DNA from: Myotis daubentonii
Lineage: Eukaryota > Chordata > Mammalia > Chiroptera > Vespertilionidae
Direction of reading: 5' to 3'
Assembly (NCBI RefSeq): GCF_963259705.1
Contig: NC_081844.1
Span: forward strand, 28,040,294-28,104,293
DNA: 64,000 nucleotides
The notes under the pieces are model-generated. The model made no database searches. It was not told where the DNA came from and saw only the letters and a program-made list of their open reading frames with translations. Positions 30,191 to 42,039 of this stretch are shown here, in pieces. The translations under genes were made by a program, and so were the position numbers. The stretch's first letter is position 1; each line of letters starts with the position of its first letter.

Positions 30191-30590
30191 CAACCCGGGG
30201 AACCCCCACCCAACCTGGGGAATCCCCACCCAACCCAGGGAACCCCCACCCAACCTGGGGAACCCCCACCCAACCCAGGGAACCCCCACCCAACCCAGGG
30301 AACCCCCACCCAACCTGGGGAACCCCCACCCAACCCAGGGAACCCCCACCCAACCCGGGGAATCCCCACCCAACCCGGGGAACCCCCACCCAACCCGGGG
30401 AACCCCCACCCAACCCAGGGAACCCCCACCCAACCTGGGGAATCCCCACCCAACCCAGGGAACCCCCACCCAACCTGGGGAATCCCCACCCAACCCAGGG
30501 AACCCCCACCCAACCTGGGGAATCCCCACCCAACCCAGGGAACCCCCACCCAACCTGGGGAACCCCCACCCAACCCAGGGAACCCCCACC
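30191..30590. repeat. 20-bp minisatellite, exactly 20 units
   Basis: Unit CAACCYRGGGAAYCCCCACC, 20 copies with no indel. Only three positions vary. Units 13-18 alternate in a strict 40-bp pattern. Because 20 is not a multiple of 3 and the unit has no stop in any frame, open frames of up to 350 codons run across it on both strands. Confidence 0.98.
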
Positions 30591-31409
30591 CAACACGATT
30601 TGGCCCGAAGGGCTCCAGTGTTCCTTCCACATCTCCTCAGCAGCAGGGCTTGACCTAATGATGCAAATTGGGTCCCTAATGGAGGGAAAGCAGAGAACCT
30701 TTGGGTGGAGAAGGTCAAGTGGCTCGGAGAACATGTCGTCAGGCCTCCTGGAAGATTCCCGGGGAGGACACCTGGGAATTGGGAGTAGGTCCTGGAGGTT
30801 GACGGGGAGGAGCTGCCAGCTGGGGGCCATTTCTGGCTGGGAAAGGCTGTGTGTGTGTGTGTGTGTGGGGGGGGGGTTGCATTGACAAAGGATAGTTTAG
30901 GGTGGTGTTCCAGGGGAAGACCCCAGAGCCCCATTCCCGGCTGGAAACCAGCTCCTTCCCCCAAGTCCCCTTTTCCCTGGAGGCTGAAGAGCCAGGGATT
31001 AGGGATGATTTTGGTGCCTGATAGTCTGGAAAGGGTCTCACAGGCAACAGCCATGCTAACTAATGATCTGTTAATGATCTTGGTTGCTCTGCCTTGTGAT
31101 TCCACCCTTGCTGTTACATGAACCTGCCTTTGGCTGCAGGGGGGACACTGGGTGTTGAGGCTGGGATTTGGGCTTTTTGCCGCATCCTATAGGAGACATT
31201 CTAGAAGTTCTTAAGCAGGGAAGGGGCATAATCCGTTCTGTAGGCTTTTTTCCTCCCCAAGAGAATTCTGTGGACCTCATGGAGCATTAACTATTAGGCA
31301 CAGAGATACAAGGAGGCCAAGGAACCAGTCTGGAAAACAATGGCATCTGCCAGGACGAGGTGACAATGAAACCAAGTGTCCTGATTTAATGTATGATTTT
31401 GATTTAATA

Positions 31410-31949
31410 TGTAGCCCCAGAGCTCTATTCAGTTTCTTCACTGCATGGGCTGTAATAGCTCTTTCTCTTACTAGTCATTAACCCCCTAACACAGCTAGAA
31501 ACAATGGCCATGCCTTAACTAAACCCCAAGGTATGCGTTTCTGTTAAGGTAAGACAACATCATGGCCTAAGTTGAGTTTTAGCTCCCGAGGCCTAAAGCA
31601 GAACAACTCCTGGCCATATCCCCATAAAACTGGACGGAGGGACTCTGAAGCTGACCTAAGACCTCAAATTAAGATTTACTAAAAAAATAAAAATAAATTT
31701 ATTTCCTTACCTCACTCTTGACCAATCAGCAAGACACACATCCCCAACACCCTCACTTAAGAGGACTCATAATTTTGTTCTATAAAACCCCTTGTCTGTA
31801 AACCATGGAGGAGTTCAGGATTTTGAGCATTAGTTTCCCGTTCTCTTGGATGGCACCATTCATAATAAAATAGTCCATATATCCCTACCGCAATTTTTGG
31901 TGTCTGGCTCTGCTACCACCAGTGAACAAACTCTTTCTGTTCGGTAACA
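31410..31949 (+). mobile_element. Solo LTR
   Basis: Starts TGTAGCCCC, ends GGTAACA, with ACCAATCAGC at 31721, TATAAAACCCC at 31781 and AATAAAA at 31863. Layout is that of a class I ERV LTR. Ends are uncertain; I found no clean target duplication. Confidence 0.7.
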
Positions 31950-32188
31950 ATAAAAGCCACAATAACTTGGGCACATCACATGTAACTTACAATAATATAT
32001 GTGTCACATGACTTCTAAAGATAATGTATATGGACACATTTCATAGGACTATAGATGTTTGATTTTAAAAGCTCTTCTTTTGGTTGGAAAGGTGAAAAGT
32101 AAATGAAATATGAATCTGCACTCAGGTCTGGAGTATGTTGTCACCAGGGCTCCAAGTGGAAGGCACTTGGGGTGTGCACACACCCATG

Positions 32189-32231
<43 letters not shown>
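32189..32231. repeat. TG microsatellite
   Basis: About 20 TG units immediately before the left target duplication of the SINE at 32252. Confidence 0.97.
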
Positions 32232-32232
<1 letters not shown>

Positions 32233-32251
32233 AGATGGCAAAAGTCATCTT

Positions 32252-32431
32252 TTAAAAAAAGTTTTATTAACATTTGTTTTTTCTTAGAGGAAGAGAGAGA
32301 GAGAAACATTGATGTGAGAGAGAAACATCCGAACCTGAAACCTGGGCATGTGCCCTGACCAGGAATTGAACTTGTGACCTTTTGGTGCATGAGGGGATGC
32401 TCAACCAACTGAGCAACACCAGCCAGAGCAT
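32252..32431 (-). mobile_element. Ves SINE
   Basis: Minus copy with target duplication AAAAGTCATCTT (32240-32251 and 32432-32443). Confidence 0.92.
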
Positions 32432-32524
32432 AAAAGTCATCTTGATCAGTGACATTAACCATGTGTAGAGGTGAGGCTTCAGCTATATGCATTATTTTTG
32501 TTTTGTTAAAAGACCAAATTGGGG

Positions 32525-32746
32525 CCGAAACCGGTTTGGCTCAGTGGATGGAGCGTCGGCCTGCGGACTGAAGGGTCCCGGGTTCGATTCCGGTCAAGGG
32601 CGTGTGCCTGGGTTGCGGGCACATCCCCAGTGGGGGATGTGCAGGAGGCGGCTGATCTCTCTCATCGATGTTTCTGACTCTCTGTCTCTCTCCCTTCCTC
32701 TCTGTAAAAAATCAATAAAATATATTTAAAAAAAAAAAAAAAAAAA
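32525..32746 (+). mobile_element. Young Ves SINE with tRNA-like promoter
   Basis: Near-consensus copy: A box TGGCTCAGTGG, B box GGTTCGATTCC (32581), body, and an 18-A tail. The target duplication AAAGACCAAATTGGGG (32509-32524 and 32743-32759) is nearly exact. It was inserted in or beside an L1 3' end. The intact pol III boxes make it the best candidate for a transcribable SINE here. Confidence 0.93.
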
Positions 32747-32749
32747 GAC

Positions 32750-32840
32750 CAAATTGGGGGGTGGAGGTAGGCAAAGGGATCAATGGTAGGAAAAGGGGAC
32801 ATATGTAATACTTTCAACAATATTTTAAAAAATAAAATTG
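32750..32840 (+). mobile_element. Bat L1 3' end
   Basis: GGGGACATATGTAATACTTTCAACAAT is the L1 3' UTR end. It is 5'-truncated. Confidence 0.7.
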
Positions 32841-33012
32841 AACAAGTAAATTTGAAGATCTAATTTGGCTTAATTAAGTGATTCATGAATCAGGCTGCAT
32901 CCCATATAACAAGTAAGGGTTCTGGGAGGGTGGGGAAGGGAGCTATTAACAAAAGAAAATAAAAGATTATATTTGGGCCTGGACATCTTTTCTATAAGGG
33001 AAGCGAAGGGTA

Positions 33013-33769
33013 TCTACACTAATAAAAGAGAAAAATGGTAATTGGCGTACGAGCTACCCTTTTCATTGGCTAATCAGGGCTATATGCAAATTAACTGCCA
33101 ACTAAGATTGGCAGTTAACTGCCAACTAAGATTGGCAGTTAACTGCCAACAAGATGGTGGTTAATTTGCATATGTAGGCACAATGCAGGGAGGCGAAAGG
33201 GAAAGCAGGAAGAAGCCCCCTGCCACTGACAGTGATCAGAAACCCAGGGGGGAGCTAAGAGCTGGGGGGCAGGGCAAAGGCAGCCCCGGGGCCGCCTTTG
33301 CCCTGCCCCCCAGCCATGATCAGAGAATCAGGTGCCTTTTCCGCCCTGGCCAGTGATAGCAGGAAGTAGGGGTGGAGCCAGCGATGGGAGCTGGACACGG
33401 TCGAAGCTCAGTCCCGGGAGCTAGGGGTCCCTTGCCTGGGCCTAAAGCGAAGCCCACGATCGCGGGGCCGCTGCAGCTGTGGGTCCCCGCTGCCCGGGCC
33501 GGACGCCTCAGCCAGAGGCGTCCTGCAGGGGCAGGGGCAGAGCCCGTGCGATCGCAGCACCCCCCGCTGCCACGGCAGGTCCCTGCTGCCCAGGCTGGAC
33601 GCCTAGCCCAGAGGCGTCAGGCCTGGGCAAGGGGCCGATCCTGTGATTGGAGGGTGATGGGGGTCAATGCCTGAGGGCTCCCAGTATGTGAGAGGGGGCA
33701 GGCTGGGCTGAGCGACACTCCCCCCACTCCCCACACCCAGTGCACGAATTTCGTGCACCGGGCCCCTAG
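33013..33769 (+). mobile_element. Helitron
   Basis: 5' TCTACACTAATAAAAGAG after A, 3' hairpin GTGCACGAATTTCGTGCAC, CGGGCCCCTAG, then T. Near the 5' end a 24-bp unit (CCAACTAAGATTGGCAGTTA core) is present about three times (33098-33151). The interior is GC-rich with no convincing coding. Confidence 0.92.
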
Positions 33770-33889
33770 TAGATATAAGAAATGTCCAAAAGTGTAGAGA
33801 ATTTTTGAGAGTTTGAGCCAAACTGAGGACATATGCCAAGGTGCAATATCTCAAATGCCCAGGAGAATAAAATTTGCAGGTGTTGTTTT

Positions 33890-34329
33890 TCTTGATCAAC
33901 TTTTAAAATTTTATTTTTAAATCATATATTATTTTTCAATTACAGTTGACATACATTATTATATTAGTTTCATACCCCAGTGATTAGACATTACATAACT
34001 TACTAAGTGATGGTCCTGATAAATCTCACACCCTCACACCCATCTGACACCATACATAGTTATGAGAATATTACTGACTACATTCCCTATGCTGTACTTT
34101 ACATTCCCATGACTATTCTGTAATAACTAATTTGTACGTCTTAATCCCTTCACCTTTTCCACCTATCCCACCAACCCCCCTCCTATAAGGCAGTTATCAA
34201 AATGTTCTTTGTATCTGAGTCTGTTTCTGTTCTGCTTGTTCATTTGTGGGTGTGTGTTTTTTAGATTCAGTTGTTGATATGTATTTATTTCCATTTATTG
34301 TTCATATATTTTTTATGTAGGTGATCCTT
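33890..34329 (-). mobile_element. Old L1 3' end, minus strand
   Basis: TTCAATTACAGTTGACATAC, CATTCCCTATGCTGTAC and CTTAATCCCTTCACC are words of L1MA-type 3' ends. Confidence 0.8.
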
Positions 34330-34540
34330 TTAAAAAATGTTTTAATTGATTTCGGAGAGGAAGGGAGAAAGAGATAGAGAGATAGAAATATCAATAATGA
34401 GAGTTATCGACCGGCTACCTCCTGCACACTCCTTACTGGGGATTGAGCCCACAATCCAGGTATTTGCCCTGACTGGGAATAGAACCATCACCTCCTGGTT
34501 TATGGGTCAACACTCAACAACTGACCCACACTGGTTGGGC
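34330..34540 (-). mobile_element. Ves SINE
   Basis: Minus copy in L1 3' sequence; ends CCACACTGGTTGGGC. Confidence 0.87.
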
Positions 34541-34563
34541 TTGTTCATATTTTAAAATATTAT

Positions 34564-34897
34564 TTCTTCTTCTTCTTCTTCTTCTTCTTCTTCTTCTTCT
34601 TCTTCTTCTTCTTCTTCTTCTTCTCCTCCTCCTCCTCCTCCTCCTCCTCCTCCTCCTCCTCCTCCTCCTTCTTCTTCTTCTTCTTCTTCTTCTTCTTCTT
34701 CTTCTTCTCCTCCTCCTCCTCCTCCTCCTCCTCCTCCTCCTCCTCCTCCTCCTTCTCCTCCTCCTCCTCCTCCTCCTCCTCCTCCTCCTCCTCCTCCTCC
34801 TCCTCCTCCTCCTCCTCCTCCTCCTTCTTCTTCTCCTTCTTCTTCTTCTTCTTCTTCTTCTTCTTCTTCTTCTTCTTCTTCTTCTTCTTCTTCTTCT
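34564..34897. repeat. 334-bp TTC/TCC polypyrimidine tract
   Basis: Uninterrupted trinucleotide tract on the plus strand in alternating blocks: TTC, TCC, TTC, TCC (with one TTC), TTC. It is all pyrimidine on one strand and has mirror symmetry, so it could form triplex DNA. It starts exactly where a minus-strand L1/HAL1 ORF1 ends (see 34898-35510). Confidence 0.97.
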
Positions 34898-35510
34898 AGA
34901 AGACCTTTTAACATTTCATATAATACTGGTTTGGTGGTGATGAACTCTAGCTTTTCCTTGTCTTGGAAGTTCTTTATCTGTTCTTCAATGCTAAATTAGC
35001 TTTGCTGCGTAACGTAATCTTGTTTGTAGGTCCTGCTTTTCATCACTTTGAGAATTTCTTGCTAATTCCTTCTAGCCCACAAAGTTTGTGCTGAGAAATC
35101 AGCTGACAGTCTTATGGGAGCCCCCTTGTAAGTAACTACTTTTCTCTTGCTGCTTTTAAGAGTCTCTCTTTGTCTTTAGTCTTTTGCATTTTCATTGTGA
35201 TGTGTCTTGTTGGCCTCTTTGGGTTCATCTTGTTTGGGACTCTGTGCTTCCTGGACTTGTATATCTATTTTCTTCACCAAAACTTAGGGAAGTTTTCTGT
35301 CATTATTTTTCAAATAGGTTTTCAAATCTTGCTCTCTCTTCTCCTTCCAGCACACCCATGATGAAAATGTTGGTACACTTGAAGTTGTCCCAGAGGCTCC
35401 TTACACTGTCTTCATATTTTTATATTCTTTTTGCTGTTCTGATTTGGTGTTTTTTGCTTCCTTATATTACAAATTGCAGATTTGATTCTCTGCTTCATCT
35501 ACTCTACTGT
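34898..35510 (-). mobile_element. Decayed L1/HAL1 ORF1, minus strand
   Basis: Read on the minus strand, it holds ORF1 landmarks in order: the coiled-coil end, the segment around 'SLWDNFK', the RRM start, HHNENAKD-like, and finally MLKGLL. The last matches the MLKGIL end of the HAL1 copies. Many stops and shifts. The stop codon is replaced by a Glu codon, so the frame runs into the TTC/TCC tract as poly-Glu/Gly. Confidence 0.75.
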
Positions 35511-35512
35511 TG

Positions 35513-35603
35513 ATTCCCAGGCATGTGCCCTTGACTGGAATCGAACCTGGGACCCTTTGGTCTGCAGGCCAACACTCTATCTACTGATCCAAACTGTCCA
35601 GGG
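35513..35603 (-). mobile_element. Ves SINE head fragment
   Basis: Only the tRNA-like half (GGAATCGAACCTGGGACC). Confidence 0.8.
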
Positions 35604-35872
35604 CCATGGTAAATCTTTTACTAAAAAGTTACTGGCATGGGGCATGACTACTCACCATGACCTGCCCAGTTAGGAATTTATGATCAGCTCACCCTGTGAG
35701 GTTACTTTCTGTGAAATCCCTTTTTGTTCACAGTACTTGACAGTTTAATACATTCATATACTTTTTGTTGTTGTTGTTGTATAACATTTAAATAATTAGG
35801 GAAACTATAGATTAAAAATATCACAGTTTCCCCTCACATCATGCTGCCAAATGTACATAAAACACAATGTCT

Positions 35873-36068
35873 TGCCTAGCTGGTATGGTTGAGCATCAAC
35901 CCAAGAACTAGGAGGTCACAGTTTGATTTCTGGTTAAGACACATGCCTGGGTTGTGGGCTTGATCCCCAGTGGGGGGCATGCAGGAAGCAGCTGATGGAT
36001 AATTCTAATCATTGATGTTTCTCTCTCTCCCTTCCTCTCTCTGAAGTCAATGTAAACATATTTTAAAA
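35873..36068 (+). mobile_element. Ves SINE
   Basis: Plus copy, diverged head, CT-rich end and A-rich tail. Confidence 0.85.
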
Positions 36069-36154
36069 ACAACAACAAAAACAGTGTTTCGTTTTTCTCC
36101 AGAGACCTTTGTGTTACCAATGGCTGTATGGCCTTGCAGCCATTTTTTTTGTGT

Positions 36155-36500
36155 GTGTGGCAAAATACACATAACATAAAAATTACCTTTTAACCTTTTC
36201 TGAGGGTACTTTTCAGTGGTATTAAGTACTTTAACATTGCTATGTAACCATTACCACTACCCATCTCCAGAACTTTTTAATTTTCCCAACTGAAACCATA
36301 CCCATTAAACAAAAACTCCCCCAAACCCTAATTTCCTGTTCTTGTTAACCTCTATTCTACTTTATTTCTCTATGAATTTGATAGTTGTAGGTACCTCACA
36401 TAAGTAGAATCACACAATATTTATCCTTTTGTGTGTAGCTTATTTCACTTAACATAATATTTTCAAAGTTCATCCATGCTGGAGAATTAGAATTTATGTC
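36155..36500 (-). mobile_element. Old L1 3' end, minus strand
   Basis: GCAAAATACACATAACATAAA, CATTACCACTACCCATCTCC and AGTTCATCCATGCTGG are L1MB/L1MC-type words. Confidence 0.7.
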
Positions 36501-37217
36501 TATAAGAATGTTAGCTGCTTCTGTATCTTCAATCAGCAACTCACAGGATTGTAACCAAGAGAAACCCTTGTACCTGTGCAGATAGATGATGGATAGATTG
36601 ATGGGCAGGTCATGGTGAATAGTCACACCCCAGACCTATAACATTTTAGTAAAAGGGTTATCTTTGCTTTATGCAAGCCCTATCCATTGTTTCTGTGCAT
36701 GTAGATTAACATAGTTTTGAAATAAGACATAATCACCCTTAAGAAAGCACATAATGTTAACTATCTGTATAGCAATTCCTGCCTTGCTTCCCCCCCTCCA
36801 TGTAATCTTCCTCACAGCCCTTCCTTTATTTTACATTTCCTAAAAGAAGCTGTAAAACTGTATTCTGTGGAGCATTTGAGATCTTGTTCCCTGGCATGTA
36901 TTGTCAGTTTGGCTCAGATAAAGTCTTACAAAAGTCCCCTACAGGTTAGGAGGGTCTTTGCATCAACAGAGTTATATACATTCTGTTTATCCATTCATCT
37001 GTTGATAGGCACTGCTCAGAAAATGCCCAACAGATGTCATGCTGGAGAACTATAGGAGCCTCGCCTCAGTGGGTAAGGCCAGCCTTATGTCTTCATTGGT
37101 AGATTTTTGCTGCAAATATGTCTTAAGTACCTGACATGTTCCAGGAATGATTCTTGGTCTTGGGAAGAGAATGGTGAATAAAGATATGTGGCTCACACTT
37201 TGAGGAGGGACAGTGTA

Positions 37218-37425
37218 GAGCAGGGCCAGGTACACTTTTCCTTAAAGAGCCAGAGAAGAAATATTTTTGTTTGGTGGCCCATAGGGTCTCTGTTGCAACT
37301 ACTTAACACTGCCAATGTAGTGCCAAAGCAGCCACAGATGGTACTTCCAGAAATAGACAGGGGTGAGTTCTAATAAAACTTTATTTATAAAAATCAGTGG
37401 CTCACCTTTGGGCTGTAGTCTCCAA
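37218..37425. mobile_element. Old hAT-Charlie MITE
   Basis: Recognised by the mammalian MITE landmarks AAAGAGCCAGAGAAGAAATATTT, GGTCTCTGTTGCAACTACT, AGCAGCCACAGA and AATAAAACTTTATTTA, ending GTAGTCTCCAACCCC. Diverged. Confidence 0.75.
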
Positions 37426-38280
37426 CCCCTAGTCTAATGCTTTCTCTTGAGAAGGAAGATTCCTCCATTATGATGACTTTATTCTCTTCGTGATAAGAAG
37501 CTTAGTTCTCCTGAAGAGTGTGTCTGTGTTTGGATCCGAGGGTCCCCTTTTTCTGGAGGGTGTGACATTAGCTAGTTTGAGTTTTGGGTCCTGGGTACCA
37601 TCAAGCACTGCTCATGTGGTCACACATGCCCGTCTCCTGAAAATGTTGGCTCTGCGGGGAGTTCCCTGGTCACACCTTCACATTCCTCCTACGTGTGCAG
37701 GGTATAATTTCTCTAAGTCCAATGTGCTTACCCAGGCGGAGCAGGAGTTGCGGAGGAACAAGAATTCTCCAACACCCCAGTGCAGGCGAGCCCTGGGTGA
37801 AAGGAGCCCCTTCCGGGAATTTCTCACATGTTATTTTGTCTGAGAGAGAATCTCAGCCTCTGCTGAGAAGCTGGAAGCCTCAGCTTTCCTTGCTCTCCTC
37901 CTCTCTTTTCTCCCTGCTGTTCTTTTGCTCAGTGAAAGCTTTGTCCTGTTTCCAGGACATGTCCACTTTTGTAAATGAAGTGTTACTTGAATATAGCCTT
38001 GCCTACTTGTTTGTCCATTTCCCCCCATTCCCAAACCTCGCTTGCCTGATAGTACCCTCTACCAGACTATTACCTCCCATCTCATTTTTGACAAAATTAT
38101 TTCTTAGCAAATCACCTGCCATTTTCCACCCCTTGTTCCTGTCATTGTCAAATTCTTCACATTGCTAAAATCCTTGAAGTCTCCCTTTAACTGCTTGTCT
38201 ATTCTTCCCTGTCATATTGACTTCTCATGCTTAGGGTCAATATCTGAAAAAAAAATTAGCATGGACCCAGTTATTTCTTT

Positions 38281-38311
38281 TAAAAAATATTTTCATTGAT
38301 TTCAGAGAGGA

Positions 38312-38364
<53 letters not shown>

Positions 38365-38520
38365 CATCAATGATGAGAGAGAAACATTGATTGACTGCCT
38401 CCTGCATGCCCCCCATTGGGGATCAAGCCTATAGCCCAGGTATGTGCCCTGACTGGGAATCTAACTGTGACCTCCTGGTTCATAGGTTGATACTCAACCA
38501 CTGAGCCATGCCAATAGGGC
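38281..38520 (-). mobile_element. Ves SINE with expanded GA run
   Basis: Minus copy; the internal GA run grew into a microsatellite. Confidence 0.88.
38312..38362. repeat. GA microsatellite
   Basis: Expanded GA run inside the 5'-GAGAGGAAGG part of a minus-strand Ves SINE. Confidence 0.95.
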
Positions 38521-38949
38521 TAGATTATTTTAAAAATTACCTCTGTCTCATTTATTTCTTCAAGAACTTGTTTTTTTTCTATTAATTTCAGACTAGAAGT
38601 CTTAACTTAGATTTAAAACCAAAGAGACTACTGCAAAGCAGAATAGAGTTTGGGGAAACCCATGTACTAGCAGGAAAAGGGTAAGGCTGTCCATGGCTCA
38701 TTGCTGGTTTTCTGCAGGGAAGTCTGGGATTGCCTTGAAGTAGAAGAACAGTAAAGCCACAAGGAGAGAAAGTTGGGGCCAGTTACCGTCACCCAAGAGA
38801 AGTAATTCCTTAAAAGTGTCTCTGAGTTATGAGTTTGGGGAACATTCTATACCAACTTCAATATTTTTTCGTAGGGAATTCTCACAAGTAAGCATATCCA
38901 CAAATATGACTCAGATAGTGAATAGTAACATGTAATTCAGTTTTTGTTT

Positions 38950-39990
<1,041 letters not shown>

Positions 39991-40984
39991 TCTTAAAAAA
40001 CTTTTTTGAGGCAGGAATCACCAAGTTTTCTCATGGAGCAGAATATCTATTGGTACAATACTCTTAGCATTTCCAAACAAAAGGTGTCTCCAGGACTGGC
40101 CTCACATTAGGAGTGCTGAGTAAAGATTTGTTCTGGTGCTTCTGCAGGAAAAGTTTGGTTCTGACCTCTGCTAGCCTCTCGTTAGTCTCAGGTAGTTTAT
40201 TTCTAATGACTTTCTACATTTTGATACTTCTATGTAGAGTTGCTTATATTTTTCCAATTTACCGTCTTGAGTTGTCATGTTGGAGTTCAGATTCCAGCTC
40301 TTTAATTCTGAGTTCAAAATACTACTTATTAAAGCATTATGGTTCTCTTAATTGCTCTGGAGCTTCTTGAGATAATGCTGTGTCTTCTGTTTTAACATAT
40401 TAGTCTGAATTCCATTTCAATTATATTTGATTTTAAATCTCCAGGGAAACTCAGCTTTTCATTTTCACATTCATTTAACTTCCTTTTTGTAATTTTTAAG
40501 AGTTCCTTAAGTCTGGTCATCTCTTTTCCTAATTCACCATTTTTCTTCATTTCTTGATGCAAGCTATATTGCAGAGATAAGTTAACTCAATATACTTCAA
40601 CTGTTCCTTGTCAAGCTGAGACTCTGGATGGTCCCAGCAGAGGCAGCGAAGAGGGCAGAGCAGGAAGTCCAGGTGGCCCAGCAGCTGCCCACGCACGGTG
40701 GCTACCGCAGTGCCTTCCACCCCATTGTTTTGGATTGCTTATTTTTCAATCAAGTGCCTTACCTTAAGCTAGAAATCACATTAATTTTCAATTTGTGGTT
40801 TTTAATATAAGCATTTAAGGCCATAGATAGCCCTTTAAATACTCCTTTAGCAACATTACATGGTGATAAAAAATAATTTTTATTTATTTTTTTGGTACCT
40901 CCTTTCCATATTTATAAGTGCTCTAGACACACAGGCACAGAGTGAGAATGGCTTATATTACATTTTCCAGATTTTTATAAAATA

Positions 40985-41179
40985 CTTTTTAAAAATAAAT
41001 TTTAGAGAGAGAAGAAGGAAGAGGGAGAAGGGAGAGATATAGAAATCCATTGGACACCTCCTACACGCCCTCTATTGGGGATCCATCCCACAACTGGGGC
41101 ATGTGCCCTGACCAGTAATCAAACCAGTGATCTCTTGATGGATGGGTTGACGTTCAACCATTGAGTCACCTGATGGGGC
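40985..41179 (-). mobile_element. Ves SINE
   Basis: Minus copy next to the TRAPPC12-like pseudogene. Confidence 0.83.
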
Positions 41180-41214
41180 TCCAATGTGTTCTATGATATT
41201 TTTAATTTTTTGAG

Positions 41215-41980
41215 TACTTGATGCCTCAAGCTGCCCCCAGGGAGTTATTGAGTTTGCCCAGGTGGAGCTGATACATGGCGGCATTGTTGGCCACCGCATT
41301 TGTTGGGTCAATCCTTAAAATTTCTGTGAAGAATCTGTGAGCTTCTGCAAAGTTATTCTGACTGTGGTGAAGGAAAGCTCTGGTGTTTTTGTTTTTTTTT
41401 GTTTTTAAACCATTATCTTCCCCTACAGTCCATCTAGTTTCTGTGTTACTTTCCCATGTCTTGATAATACTTTTCAGCCGTGTTTAGGTCTCTAGTATGA
41501 AGGAAAATTCAGGGATTCACTGAAAAGCTTCTTGCGGTGGTCCTGAGTGACATAAATTTGGGGTTAGGATCATGCTGAAAGTATCCTCTGGAATCATTTC
41601 TTGTGTGAAGGATGTGTTCTTTCATCAAATATATCCACCAGCACATAGTCCCAGGGAGTGCACGCCTCACCCGGCTCGCACAGCTGACCTGAAACTGAGG
41701 TCTGTCCCCCAGTGGAATAGGTCCCTAAGTGGAATAAGTAGTTCCTCCCATCACAGAGGCTATCCGATGTGCCTCTGGTGCTTATTTCGGCCTGAAGTTC
41801 TTTCTGCTTCCACCTTCTAAGTAGCAATGAGTATTGCACCTGGACTTTCTCTAACACTTCCTTCTTCAGACCCAGGCAGTTTGCCATTGAGCACCTACCG
41901 GGCCCAGGTGGGACCTCTGCAGATTGACAGAGGTGTACTCTGACCTTCCTGCTTACTGAATGTACTTCCATGGCCAGGAC
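41215..41980 (-). pseudogene. TRAPPC12: TRAPPC12-like processed pseudogene fragment
   Basis: TRAPPC12 is a TPR subunit of the TRAPP III trafficking complex. On the minus strand, in order from 41980 to 41215, are remnants of its C-terminal TPR region: ..RCSMANCLGLKKE, then [10 protein letters not shown], then [18 protein letters not shown], then [18 protein letters not shown] and [12 protein letters not shown]. Introns are absent and there are shifts and stops. A piece of cyclin-Y-like sequence (41550-41640) lies inside it. Identity is from memory of the family; a search would settle it. Confidence 0.68.
41550..41640 (-). pseudogene. Second cyclin-Y-like fragment
   Basis: About 85 bp matching 42340-42425 at high identity (shared TCCTCTGGAATCATTTCTTG and TGTGTTCTTTCATC). 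It encodes the DIFDERTHP stretch. It sits within TRAPPC12-like sequence. Confidence 0.75.
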
Positions 41981-42039
41981 TCATGGTCAATTTTGAGATG
42001 ATGATCACCTAGAAATTATGCTTGTTCTTGGAGTGATTA

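Noticed and set aside
30053..31105. 350-codon minus frame and others over the same DNA on both strands
   Set aside because: The 20-bp minisatellite has no stop in any frame; length is an artefact.
32525..32620. tRNA gene
   Set aside because: A and B boxes are present but belong to a SINE with poly-A tail and target duplications; no cloverleaf 3' half.
34552..34914. Poly-Glu/Gly open frame of 120 codons
   Set aside because: Produced by the TTC/TCC tract next to a decayed ORF1 that has lost its stop.
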